From Tachypleus tridentatus (taxonomy: Eukaryota; Arthropoda; Merostomata; Xiphosura; Limulidae): a stretch of 64,000 nucleotides of DNA. The translations under genes were made by a program, and so were the position numbers. Where the stretch lies: the NCBI RefSeq assembly GCF_004210375.1, contig NC_134830.1, forward strand, positions 50,706,667 to 50,770,666, given 5' to 3'. Within the stretch, counting starts at the first letter, position 1; each line of letters starts with the position of its first letter. Below the pieces are notes generated by a model, which did not search any database, was not told the origin of the DNA, and worked only from the letters and a program-made list of their open reading frames with translations. This document shows positions 25,077-35,250 of the stretch, in pieces.

Positions 25077-25310
25077 CACTTTTGTATCGTTACTTTCTCA
25101 GCACGTGTTTTTACACAAACTATTGTTGCTGGTGTCAGTTACATAATTACTACGTGTGTTTCATAATATTTGCTTATTAACTAAATTTCATGTTTATTGT
25201 AGGTAACAATGAAAGGTCATTATTATTTCAATCTGATTATATTTTCAGAGGCTCTAAGAAATAACAATAACAACTAGAAACGCGAACATTGTAACAACTA
25301 TCTATTTCCA
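25077..25310. other. unique spacer right of satellite E
   Basis: No gene or repeat recognised. It ends at the target duplication of the next SINE. Confidence 0.4.
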
Positions 25311-25570
25311 GGAGGCCCGGGTTCGATTCCCGGCATGGGAAGTTCTCATTTTTCCCGGTCGCGCCAAACATGCTCGCCCTTTCAGCCGTGGGGGCGTTAT
25401 AATGTGACAGTCAATCCCACTATTCGTTGATAAAAGAGTAGCCCAAGAGTTGGCGGTGGGTGGTGATCACTAGCTGCCTTCTCTCTAGTTTTACACTGCT
25501 AAATTAGGGACGGCTAGCACAGATAGCCCTCGAGTAGCTTTGTGTGAAATTCAAAAACAACAACAACAAC
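25311..25570 (+). mobile_element. SINE-A with an unusual tRNA-like head
   Basis: The body and tail are standard SINE-A from CGCGCCAAACATGCTCGCCC onward. The first 50 bp differ: GGCCCGGGTTCGATTCCCGG then CATGGG, resembling a T-arm with B box from another tRNA, followed by a linker. CTATTTCCA is duplicated on both sides (25302-25310 and 25571-25579), so the odd head was part of the inserted molecule. Confidence 0.85.
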
Positions 25571-25789
25571 CTATTTCCACCCTTCCAGTGGTTTCGAAAG
25601 ACATGTTATTGCAGCTGTAAGCATTATTTTGATACATTCGACCCGTCTAAGAACTTGACTCGATATCTGAGCGACCACCTGTCTTCAGCTCCTACTTGTG
25701 TAGAGTGAGATGTTCGACATTACCAGTTGGTTTGTTCTTTTTGGAAACAGCATGTGTATACTTTCTTTCTCTCTCCTTCTTTCCTCGCA

Positions 25790-26061
25790 AGCTCTGTATG
25801 GCCTGGTGGTTAAGGCGTTCGACTCGTAATCTGAGGGTCGCGGGCTCGAATCCCCGTCACACCAAGCATGCTCGCCCTTTCAGCCGTGAGAACGTTATAA
25901 TGTGACGATCAATCGCACTATTCGTTGGTAAAAGAGTAGCCCAAGAGTTGACGGTGCATGCTGATGACTAGCTGCCTTCCCTCTAGTCTTACACTGCTAA
26001 ATTAGGGATGGCTAGCGCAGATAGCCCTCGTGTAGCTTTGCGCGAAATGCAAACAAACAAA
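25790..26061 (+). mobile_element. SINE-A, full length
   Basis: Complete head (GGCCTGGTGGTTAAGGCGTT as A box region, GGGCTCGAATCCCCGTCACA as B box region), body, and tail GCGCGAAATGCAAACAAAC. An open frame of 69 codons overlapping its start is incidental. Confidence 0.92.
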
Positions 26062-26592
26062 CTTTCTGATGTCGAAAATATGAACCAAACAGTCTTCAGT
26101 ATTAAATAATATATGGCTAGTTTTACATAACTTAATTTCATATTTCTATAACATTTTCTTGTTAGTCCCGCTAAAACTGGAAATATGTTTGTAATTTACA
26201 TGAAGCAGCAGTCCGCTACGCCCTCTAGAGAAAAGTACGTTACTTAGGTGATTTGTTCGTCAAAAGGTTCCAGAAATAGAAGTTACAGCCATTATGTTTT
26301 CACCACTTGTCAGCACGTGCTAACAACCAAGTTCAAGGTTATCAATCTTAAGGAGTCTCAAGATGACGTTACTAACGGTAAGTAGGTTAGCAGATACCAA
26401 ACACAGCTGTACGCAGTTCGTATAACATAACAAAATGCCTAGATAAAACGTGACCGAAACAAAATTCTATCTACAGTTGAATAACTTGTTGTTGTTTTTA
26501 TAAATACTGAACACATAAGCTATGCAAAAAGGGTTGAGAGGTACAGATTATAAATGAAATATTGACTCTACCAGAAACAGTGACTGATTTCC
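26062..26592. other. unique sequence
   Basis: No gene recognised. The short frame at 26562-26744 is largely the SINE-C that follows. Confidence 0.4.
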
Positions 26593-26722
26593 CGCCAAGA
26601 GCTCAGTACCATGTCTACAGACTTGTAACGCTAAAAATCGAGTTTCGACATCCGTTGTGGGTTGTGGGCTCAACACCGATAGCTCATCGTGTAGCTATGT
26701 GTTTAACTATAAACAAACAAAC
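26593..26722 (+). mobile_element. SINE-C, diverged
   Basis: A third tRNA-derived SINE type. The B-box-like region is TCGAGTTTCGACATCC, the core is GTGGGCTCAACACCGATAGC, and the tail is CGTGTAGCTATGTGTTTAAC then ACAAACAAAC. The head is degraded (AGAGCTCAGTACCATGTCTA). Confidence 0.75.
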
Positions 26723-26832
26723 TTATAAATTGTATCCAATATAATAAACTATATGAAATACTGATTATTATGCATTCTAACGAAACGTCGAGTGCATAAA
26801 TAAACATCTCTACCAGTCCCATTGTTATAGAT

Positions 26833-27423
26833 CAGTGGTTCTTAACCTTTTTTCATCGTCTTACTCCTTGAGACTCTCCAGGGTATTACCATAACCCCTA
26901 TAATAATTTTTGTAATGGTGAACTTTGCGTAAAGGTAGAATAAAACAAAACTATATAAAGATCCTAATTTATTGAAAATGTTACAAATAAATGACCTTGA
27001 GAAATGCTACAAGTGCTAAACAAATACAAAATCCATGGAATTACTGAACATCATACAAAACCTACTTATCCACTTAGTGTGAGGGTTAATATATGTATGT
27101 ATGTAATGAGAAAATATACTAAATACGATGGAAACTTTGATATTTAAGTTTAAATTCGATGTATTAATATTATATGGTTAAAAAAATTTAGGCAATTCAA
27201 AACGTTGTAATATATGAAAAATTTTCTCAAAATTGGACAGGTGGTTATACAACAAGCATCTCGACGCGGTTCAACTGTCGCACTTCAGCGTGTTTCTCAT
27301 TGGTGGGCATGTACAGGCACTTTCCACAAAAACTACAAATTGCTCCGTGATTTCCTCAATAATTCCCAAACCATCCGTGACCCCCGAGAAACTTCAAACG
27401 ACCCCCCAGGTTAAGAACCACTG
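26833..27423. mobile_element. nonautonomous hAT-type element, 591 bp
   Basis: The ends are inverted repeats CAGTGGTTCTTAACCT and AGGTTAAGAACCACTG. A perfect 8-bp duplication, TTATAGAT, flanks it (26825-26832 and 27424-27431). Termini CAGTGGTTCTTAACC with an 8-bp duplication are diagnostic of the hAT superfamily. The interior has no transposase; the two 66-codon frames at 27214-27433 overlap each other and resemble nothing. It would need a transposase supplied from elsewhere. Confidence 0.93.
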
Positions 27424-27515
27424 TTATAGATAAACATATCTCCCAGTCCCACTGTTATAGATAGACATCTCTTCCAGTCCCACGGCTACAAATAAACATC
27501 TCTCCCACACCCACG

Positions 27516-27642
27516 GACCCCCAATGACACAGCGATAAGCCTATGGACTTAGAACGCTAGAAATCTGATTTAGGTACCTGTGGTGGGCAGAGCACAGATA
27601 GCCCATTGTGTAGGTTTATGCGTAATTACAAACAAACAAACC
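27516..27642 (+). mobile_element. SINE-C inside the 31-bp minisatellite
   Basis: Head GACCCCCAATGACACAGCGA, B-box-like GATTTAGGTACC (diverged), core GTGGTGGGCAGAGCACAGAT, tail AGCCCATTGTGTAGGTTTAT then ACAAACAAACAAACC. Confidence 0.82.
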
Positions 27643-27690
27643 AATTCTCACTTTTGTAGATAAACATCTCCTAGTCCCACAGTTATTTTT

Positions 27691-27974
27691 AGAAACGCGT
27701 GTGATGTTGTATAATCAATTAGCTCTCTGGCTTATCTCAGATGTAGTAAGTGTTAGTACGTCTTCCTACGCTTATACTGACCTGGATGTTCTGTTGTGAC
27801 AGGTCATCCTGCAAGAAGTTCATAAACCATCACATAAGCTGACACCATGGCTTGGTCATCTCGGGTTCATTCAATCAATGTATATTTTTGCATATTTTAA
27901 AATTTCAAAATTAATAGGTAAGAATGCATGATGTCTTCGAAAATAAATATACAATTGGTAATTTGATGACATAC
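27691..27974. other. unique spacer
   Basis: No gene or repeat recognised. Confidence 0.4.
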
Positions 27975-28049
27975 TTAATTCTCTATGCATTTACTTAACA
28001 CCACACTTATGAATGACTTGTCATTCCCCATATATATATATATATATGC

Positions 28050-28231
28050 AGGCGTTATAACTGACAATCAATCCCACTCACTGTTCGTGGGTAAAAAGAG
28101 TATCTCAACACTTGGTGGTGGGTGGTGATGACTAGCTGCTTCTCCTTTGGTCTTACACTGCTAAATGAGGGTAGGCTAGTGCAGATATCCCTCCTGTAGC
28201 TATTCACGAAATTAAAAAAAAAACAACACAA
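28050..28231 (+). mobile_element. 5'-truncated SINE-A, part of a composite unit
   Basis: Starts at GGCGTTATAACTGACAATCA and keeps the body and tail (TATTCACGAAATT plus an A run). It is followed at once by a ~197-bp sequence (28232-28428) that also follows the SINE-A at 32396. Confidence 0.83.
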
Positions 28232-28428
28232 CTTTTTTAACACAAATATATTTTAATATGTAAAGAAATAATACAACTTATAGTAACGGTATTACAAATA
28301 GTTGTTACAAATAACAGTTTATACACAAGTGTTTTACCAACTCACAAACAATACTGAGCTTTCTATCTGGTCTGGAACTGAATATTTTATAGACGGTTCA
28401 CGATAAACGAATTAGTTCTGGGTTGATA
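28232..28428. repeat. dispersed repeat, copy 1 of 2 (~197 bp)
   Basis: Runs from CTTTTTTAACACAAATATAT to GAATTAGTTCTGGGTTGATA. Around 90 percent of positions match 32648-32842 by eye, including GTAACGGTATTACAAA and GGTCTGGAACT. No open frame. Confidence 0.82.
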
Positions 28429-28780
28429 TATGGCCCCATGACAGTAATTACTTAACATCACACTTATGTATGGTATATTATTCCCCCCACATATATATAG
28501 TCCCATGACAGCAGTTACTTAACATCACATTTATGTATGGTATATTATTCCCCCCACATATACATAGTCCCATGACAGCAGTTACTTAACACCACACTTA
28601 TGTGTATTATTCTCACATATATATATATAGTCCCATGGGAGCAGTTACTTAACATCTCTTATGTATGGTATGTTATTCCCCCCACATATATATGGTCCCA
28701 TGACAGCATTTACTTAGCACCACACTTATGTATGATATGTTATCTCCTCACATATATGTATGGTCTCATGAGGACGAGAC

Positions 28781-29028
28781 AATTAATGATTTGTTGTTAT
28801 ATTGATACTCACCCTGATGTATAAGGACAAAAAGCAATTTCTCTTAAGGTTAGAGAATTTGTTTTAATTTTTAAAGAAAGATCGATTATCTAAGAGATGA
28901 CGCTATCTACTACCTGAATATATGAGTTCTGCTTGTTTCCATGTCATTTCTTTAAATTTTTTTAACATTGCTACACAAAAGGGTATCTGTACATATCCAT
29001 CCCTAATTTTGAACTAACAAATTAGAGA
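28781..29028. other. unique spacer
   Basis: No gene or repeat recognised. Confidence 0.35.
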
Positions 29029-29272
29029 AGGCTTGTCATGGTCTGGTGGTTAGAGCGCTCAACTCACACCTGAAGGTTGCTGGTTCGGATATCCTCATGT
29101 TTGTCCTTACCGTGTGGTGTTATAATATCACAACCAATCGTCGGTTAGGAGTAGTCCAAGAGTTGGCAGCGGGTGGTGTGACTAGCTAGCTGTCTTCTCT
29201 TTAACCTATCGCTGCTCAATGAGGAACGACTAGCGCAGATAGCCCTCGAGTACCTTCGCGCAAAATACAACG
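29029..29272 (+). mobile_element. SINE-A, old and diverged
   Basis: The head TCATGGTCTGGTGGTTAGAG and B box GCTGGTTCGGATATCC are recognisable. The body is shortened around 29100-29140. The tail is AGATAGCCCTCGAGTACCTT then CGCGCAAAATAC. Confidence 0.82.
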
Positions 29273-30330
29273 CAGAGAAACTAGATTATAATGAAGACAG
29301 CTACAATAACGCCCGCCGCTACAGCTTGGTCCACTCCTAGGTGACCAAATATTGGTAGTTGGACGTTACTGTACTCACAGTCTCACAGAGTGCGGAGCGC
29401 ATTTTGTTAACAATGGGATGTGAATCAGATATATCTGGATTCACAGTCTAGGTAAGCTAACAAGGCCCTTAGCAAAGTAGCCAGAAGTCTGGCTATAATC
29501 ACTGGGAAGAGATACAAAATAAACGTACACTAATGTTTCACGGTCTATAGTACACGCGCAATTACAGGCCACGAAATACACCATCCGCATAATATAAAAC
29601 ATACTTCGAAAGAAACATAAAACCAACCACAGTATCGTCAAGCTAAATGAGTCTTTGTTCGTGCGCAAAGCTAGGAATAATTAGCTAACAATTTACAAGT
29701 AGACAACTTTAATACGATGTAGTCTTGAAAATAGATCTGAAGTTTACTGATTTCAACTGAAATTAAACAAGTGATGACCCAGTAATGAGGAGTAAAGGTT
29801 ATTTGTATGTCTGAGAGATATTTGTCTTACGTTTTACGACACTTTGCAAAGCAATAATACATAGGACGTATTTGATGTAACATGTCTTTAAATTAAAAAT
29901 AGTAAGTTGAAATAAGACGTGTGCTTATACGGAATTTTATGAATTGGGAACCGTTCTATATCAGCTTATGTCTAAAGAAAACTATAAAAAAAAATAATTT
30001 ATTTTTTCGCAAGTCGAAGTTTGAATTTCGATTATTCTGTGTTTGATACGTCAGGAACTTCCTGCCAAATATGATCATGGTGTGTGTATAATGTCAATAA
30101 CTGGTTATGTTACGTTTAAAACAATTTAGCTCTGACCTTACAGTGTTTACCATCTGAAGTAGGCTTTTTTTAAAAAACTAATGACAAACTTTTAAATTGT
30201 CACAATTAGTTATATTTACTGCACTGTAATTTAAGCGTTAATAACATATCTGCAAGCTTGCGTATACGTTGGTCATGTCATGAAGTATGATGCAGTTTTA
30301 TGCATTTGTCTGCAAGAAAAACTGGTCTAC
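29273..30330. other. unique sequence
   Basis: About 1 kb without a recognised exon, RNA gene or repeat. The longest frame (- strand, 29441-29668, 75 codons) has hydrophobic stretches but no family resemblance and no splice context I can defend. Confidence 0.4.
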
Positions 30331-30600
30331 GTTTTGTTTTTTAATTTCGCTCAAAGCTAAACGAGGGCTATCTGTGCTAGCCGTCTCTGATTTAGTAGTG
30401 CAAGAATAGAGGGAAAGCAGCTAGTCATCACCATCCACCGCCAACTCTTGGGCAACTCTTTTACCAACAAATAGTGGGATTGACCGTCACATTATAACGC
30501 CCCCCACGGGTGAAAGGGCGAGCAAATTTGGTGCGACAGGGATTAGAACCGGCGACCCTCAGATTACGAGTGGAGCGCCTTAACCACCTGGCCATGCCCT
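30331..30600 (-). mobile_element. SINE-A, full length, antisense
   Basis: Read on - it has head AGGGCATGGCCAGGTGGTTA, B box GGTTCTAATCCC, full body and tail. CTACGTTTTG on the left (30328-30337) and CTACATTTTG on the right (30599-30608) look like a target duplication overlapping the ends. Confidence 0.9.
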
Positions 30601-30731
30601 ACATTTTGTAATAAGCACATTTATTGTAATGGCATTGTTATTTCCTTGGCGGGTTCCGTGGAATTACCTGGCGAAAATAATTCAATATCTAGTCCACGTA
30701 ACGTTAATAAATTACTTTACTTCCTTCCTTC

Positions 30732-30869
30732 GCCCTCCAGTGGGTTAACGGTAAATCTGGTGGTTTATAAAGCTAAAAACCAGATTTCGATATCTTGTTA
30801 TGGACACTGCACAGACGGCCCATCGTATTCTTTTGTATTTAGTAAAAAGATAACAGCAAGCAAACAAAA
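30732..30869 (+). mobile_element. SINE-C, diverged
   Basis: Head CCTCCAGTGGGTTAACGGTA, B-box-like CAGATTTCGATATC, core ACTGCACAGACGGCCCATCG and an A/C-rich end GCAAGCAAACAAAAC. The 82-codon frame over it is incidental. Confidence 0.72.
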
Positions 30870-30975
30870 CCTTCGTCCTTCAATATTTCTATAAAGTTGC
30901 ACAGTTGTACATTACTGTAGTTTGTTGAGGGCCTACGTTACAAATAACGTCAACTAACAATAAACAAAGGTACAA

Positions 30976-31062
30976 TAAACCATCTGTGCCGTGCCAACCA
31001 CGGAGATCAAAACCAGGATTTTACCATCATAAGCCTTCAGACTTACCGCTGAGCCAGTGGGG
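30976..31062 (-). mobile_element. SINE-B/C fragment
   Basis: On + it reads GATCAAAACCAGGATTTTAC then GACTTACCGCTGAGCCAGTG, the complement of the B-box to A-box part of the head shared by SINE-B and SINE-C. The tail is not clear, so the subfamily is undecided. Confidence 0.6.
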
Positions 31063-31387
31063 TGGGGGGATAGGGAGCAAAAAATAATTGATCTTAATTG
31101 GTTTTTATATCATGTAGCCTAACATGTAGTTAGTAAGCCTAATTCTTACATTTATACTGACATGTTTATAACGTGTAGCAAATCGGTTTCACAGCAAGAG
31201 AAGTCAGTAAAGGTTTCTCATAGTGGATTGGACACTTGATTTTGAAAACAGGATGTCTTGATGTTTCTTTTTTCTACTCGATGCTAAACTACTTTTCGTA
31301 AAAAAACCTAAAGAATAAAGTATTTTCAACAGTGCTGACAGAACATAGTGTGTGCACATCTGACAAAGTCACAATTACAGGTTTTGA
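31063..31387. other. unique sequence
   Basis: No gene or repeat recognised. Confidence 0.4.
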
Positions 31388-31500
31388 TTGTTTTTATTAT
31401 TATTTTTAACGCAACGCTGCACAATGGGCTATTCTTGCTGTGCTTCCGGTGGGAAAGAACTCTGAACCTTAGCGTTATAAGCTTTCTGAAGCTTTATCGT
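31388..31500 (-). mobile_element. SINE-B/C fragment, old
   Basis: On + it reads AACGCAACGCTGCACAATGG, GCTATTCTTGCTGTGCTTCC, then a degraded B box and CTTAGCGTTATAAGC. This is the complement of the tail, core and part of the head. Confidence 0.6.
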
Positions 31501-32395
31501 GTACATGTGAACTAACAACTGTGGGTTCAATTGTTACCATGACTTTCTGCCCTTTTCGACGAACCCATTATTTCTAACTGTTTGAAACGGAAAATGTTGA
31601 CAAACCTGTGCCCAAAACAGCCTAGCAAAAAACGTGTACGACATCACAGCCTAGTTTACTGCTAGAAGCAGTAAAACGTAATTAAAACATACTTGCTGGA
31701 ACAAATGTTCCAGTTACTATCTTTGGTGCGGAAAAATAAGAATCGGTTGAGATAATAGCCAATACAGAACTTATCAGGAATGCTCAGAAGAGAATTGTTA
31801 AAGAGGTTAAAGGGGATGCTAGCAACAAAGTGGGTTTTACAAGAATATTATTAAACCTTAAGTCAGCAGTTTGGAAAAAAAAAGCTGGAATGTGGCAAAT
31901 AGAATAAAGAGCTTCACAAAATGAAATATCTTATTGTAAGAAATAATAAATCAAAATTGTGAAGCAAACCTGGAATTATATCATATAAGACGATGACTTA
32001 TTAAAACAGTAACTTGAACTAGTTTGGGTCATTTCGTGATTAGGCAATAGTCTGCACATGCTTTCCGTTTTTGTTACTGCGTTTGAAAGAAAAGTTCATG
32101 ATCATAAACATGTTTTTAGCGTGTTTACAAAAAGTCAAAAATGCAACCACGTTTATAGTGCGTTCGAAAAAAGTCGAAAACGTAAATGAGTTTTTTAGTA
32201 CGTTTAAAAAAATAAAGTCGTGAATGTGAAAACATTTTTTCGTATGCTTGGAATTACTATCGAAAATATAAATTGATACGACAATCAGTCGTTAGAAATT
32301 GTTCAATAAACGATTTACTCAGAACTCTATTATAATTAGAATTATATTACAGTTCATGTTGAAATTATTGATACACACAGTTTTCTTTCTTAACA
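31501..32395. other. unique sequence with a short A/T-rich repeat
   Basis: Between about 32090 and 32240 an irregular ~40-bp motif recurs about four times (for example TTTTAGCGTGTTTACAAAAA and TTTTAGTACGTTTAAAAAAA). No gene recognised. Confidence 0.45.
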
Positions 32396-32647
32396 GGCCC
32401 GGCATAGCCAGGTGGATAAAGCTCTTGACTCGTAAGCTAAGGGTGGCAGGTTCGAATCCCCGTCATACCAAACACGCTTGCACTTTCAGCTGTGGAAGCG
32501 TTATAATGTTGCAGTCAATCCCACTATTCGTTGGTAAGAGTTGGCGGTGGGTGGTGATGACTAATTGCCTTCCCTCTAGTCTTACACTGCAAAATTAGGG
32601 ACTGCAAGCGCAGACAGCCCTCGTGTAGCTTTGCGCGAAATTCAAAA
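32396..32647 (+). mobile_element. SINE-A, full length, part of a composite unit
   Basis: Head GGCCCGGCATAGCCAGGTGG, B box CAGGTTCGAATCCCC, body with a short deletion after ATTCGTTGGTAAGAG, and tail GTGTAGCTTTGCGCGAAATT. The ~195-bp dispersed repeat follows directly. A 99-codon frame covering it is incidental. Confidence 0.92.
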
Positions 32648-32842
32648 CTTTCTTAACACAAATATATTTTAATACACAAGAAGTAATACAACTTACAGTA
32701 ACGGTATTACAAACAGTCGTTACAAATAATAGTGTATATACAAGAGCTTTACCAACTCACAAACAGTACTGAGTCTTCTACCTGGTCTGGAACTAAATAT
32801 TTTATGGACGGTTCACGATAAGCGAATTAGTTCTGTGTTGAT
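32648..32842. repeat. dispersed repeat, copy 2 of 2 (~195 bp)
   Basis: Matches 28232-28428 along its whole length, from CTTTCTTAACACAAATATAT to GAATTAGTTCTGTGTTGATA. It has the same position relative to SINE-A as the other copy. Confidence 0.82.
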
Positions 32843-33630
32843 ACTGGTACAGTTCATTTAACGGGAAACTACCCTATTCACTGAGCACATGTGAGTTTTT
32901 GACCAAGAAAGATATTTAATGTCGTCACAGGAATATTAACGTCCAAGATAATTTACTGGCGTTTAACGGTTTGTAATGTTTGAGATCTTTAAATGTTCCT
33001 GGTCAAATATCTATAGTTTCACGATTGAGATGCGCTTATCACAGTTACAGTTAATAAGGCTTATAGTATACCAACTGTAGCAAACCAGCAACATATTCTG
33101 TCTCTTCGTGTTTTAGAATGGCTACTTTTCATAATCATTCAGCGAAGTTCTCGAAATTTCAGTTGGCAACAATACTAGCAGTCACTAATATTTACATACC
33201 CACACAGTATATTGTTGATTCTTACACTCGAGAATCTTCTACAAATTTAGGGAACAGGTGAGAATTGCGCAATACACATTTAACAATATAAGTTACATGC
33301 ACTTCTCAACACATATTTAACTAAAACAAACATAAATATCAAAATAAATATTTGGTAATAAATCCGTTATATGTATAACACAGAAGAGTAAATACTTTAT
33401 ATTAAAATTATTCTGTATATGCAAATCAATGAGTCACATGACAGTCATAGCCCATGTAAAGTCGCAGAGAAACGGAATGCATCAGAACTCAATTTTACAA
33501 TGTTTAGCGTTTTGAGGTTGTTCCCCTTAGTGGTACAGCGTATTTGTCAATGCATACCAACATACCACAGTAAGTAAGACAGTGACAGTCGACAGTAACC
33601 AACATTAACTTTAGGATAGCAACTCTTTTG
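32843..33630. other. unique sequence with a dispersed repeat and a SINE head scrap
   Basis: 33208-33370 resembles 39467-39575 (TATATTGTTGATTCTTACAC, GAGAATCTTCTACA, then ACATTTAACAATATAAG). A scrap at 33521-33555 (CCCCTTAGTGGTACAGCGTA) looks like the start of SINE-C. No gene seen. Confidence 0.5.
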
Positions 33631-33755
33631 CCCCCAGTGGTACAGTGGTGTGTCTGCGGACTTAAAATGCTAGAATCCGAGTTTCGATACTCGTGGTGGG
33701 CAGAACACAGATCGTCCACTGTGTAGCTTTGTGTTTAATTACAAACAAGAAAGCA
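33631..33755 (+). mobile_element. SINE-C, best-preserved copy
   Basis: Head CCCCCAGTGGTACAGTGGTG (A box), then GTCTGCGGACTTAAAATGCT, B box CGAGTTTCGATACTCG, core GTGGTGGGCAGAACACAGAT, tail TGTGTAGCTTTGTGTTTAAT and ACAAACAAG. This copy sets the family description used here. Confidence 0.88.
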
Positions 33756-34976
33756 AGTAATTCTTAGGTAATGTGATGCCACTGAAAATATATCACTTTT
33801 CGTGCACAAGATGAATTTTGGAGAGCATGCATGGAGGTGTGGTGTGCTTTGAAATTTGTGTAACTTTCGACACAACTTTTTACAATACAATCTAAGCTGC
33901 AGGGCTATTGTCAAGATTCACGATCGTCGAATAGAACCTAACCGGATGCGATCACATTGACTTTGAAGTTGTGGTGAGGTTCAAAATTCGTCAAACTTAA
34001 CCTCTGTAAAACTTAAAATTCGATAATCACGTATTATTTGAAAAAAAAAAAAAAGGTCACAAATTACCAACTGCAAGGGCACATGCTGACTAATGAAGTG
34101 TTTTCCTCAGTAGTATAGTTAGAAGTCAGAGTTGATAGTCTACACTTGGTATCCGCTAAAGGCCTACTCGTCACTGGATGTAGGAGATACGGTGTGATTT
34201 GATAATTATTATACATTCTTCATAATTTCTTAGAATTGAAACAGAAAGTTATGTCTTCAGAGGCAGACCAACAGTATGATCAGATCAAATAACCGCTATA
34301 TAGAAATATTAAAACTCAAAACTTTAATGTGGGACTTAGGTATCTAAGCCTAATTAAAATCCTACACGAAGGATTATGAGATAACAGTACGAATGACGTA
34401 AATAACGTCAGTCGGCTTTGTGTAAAAAAGGTGTTACTGCCCTCTGTTGATTTATTTTGGAAATAGCTGGTGTTACTTTTCAAGATTGTTAAAACAACTA
34501 TAAATAACTATTCAATGAATGTAAGTCATGTTTCTTCTGTCTTTACATTTTCACATTTGGAAATGAAAGGGAACTGTGGTCATCTTCTGGTCAAGAATTG
34601 CTTTTCTTAACTCAATGTACCCGTAGACCTAGGTTATTTGAAGGTTAGCATTGTGAACTCCATAAGTAAAGTTTTAACTGCGTTTATTATCTAACAGTTA
34701 CGTAAATTCAACGACTTTAAAAAGCGTAGACGTAAGTACACGTTCTTCGAACACCCAGATATTACCACTAATAACTTATCAGACTACCATTTGCCTGATG
34801 ACTAAATAAAGTTTTAAAACATTGTTTAAATGTCAACTTTGTAAAATATGTGTATAACAGGTTGAACTTCAAGTTTAAGAAAAAGTATAGTAGTTTGAAA
34901 AAGGACCAAACTCGGCCTCTGAAAGTTTTAAGAAAATGTGAGGCCACTGTGAGAAATAACTCAGATACAAGCAATA
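33756..34976. other. unique sequence
   Basis: 1.2 kb without a recognised gene. The frames at 34768-35092 are short, overlap on opposite strands, and one runs into the SINE that follows. Confidence 0.4.
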
Positions 34977-35250
34977 GGTCAGGCATGGTCAGGTGGTTAA
35001 GGCGCTTGACTCGTAATCTGAGTGCCGCGGGTTTGAATCACAGTAACACCAAACATGCTCGCCCTTTCAGTCCTGGGGGCGTTATAATATGACGGTCAAT
35101 CGCATAATCCATTGGTAAAAGAGTAGCCGAAGAGTTGGCGGTGGGTAGGGATGACTAGCTCCCTTCCCTCTAGTCTTACATTATTAAATTAGGGACGGCT
35201 AGCGCCGATAGCTCTCGTGTAGCTTTGCGAGACATTCAGAACAAACAAAC
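34977..35250 (+). mobile_element. SINE-A, full length
   Basis: Head AGGCATGGTCAGGTGGTTAA, A box TGGTTAAGGCGC, B box GGGTTTGAATCACAG, complete body, and tail TAGCTTTGCGAGACATTCAG. ACAAGCAAT before and ACAAGTATT after may be a decayed target duplication. Confidence 0.9.

Larger units (their letters stand above)
26795..27690. repeat. ~31-bp minisatellite split by two insertions
   Basis: Units such as ATAAACATCTCTCCCAGTCC then CACTGTTATAG appear at 26795-26832, 27424-27515 and 27643-27690. A hAT-type element and a SINE-C separate the three blocks, which formed one short array before the insertions. Confidence 0.75.
27975..28775. repeat. ~68-bp minisatellite split by a composite insertion
   Basis: The unit is TCCCATGACAGCAGTTACTT, AACATCACATTTATGTATGG, TATATTATTCCCCCCACATA, then TATATA. 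One degraded unit lies left of the insertion (27975-28047) and about five lie right (28429-28775). The 74-codon frame at 28600-28824 is repeat-derived. Confidence 0.82.

Noticed and set aside
25800-25862. True tRNA genes in the tRNA-like heads
   Set aside because: A and B boxes are present, but each head is joined to the same SINE body and lacks a complete cloverleaf with a clear acceptor stem.
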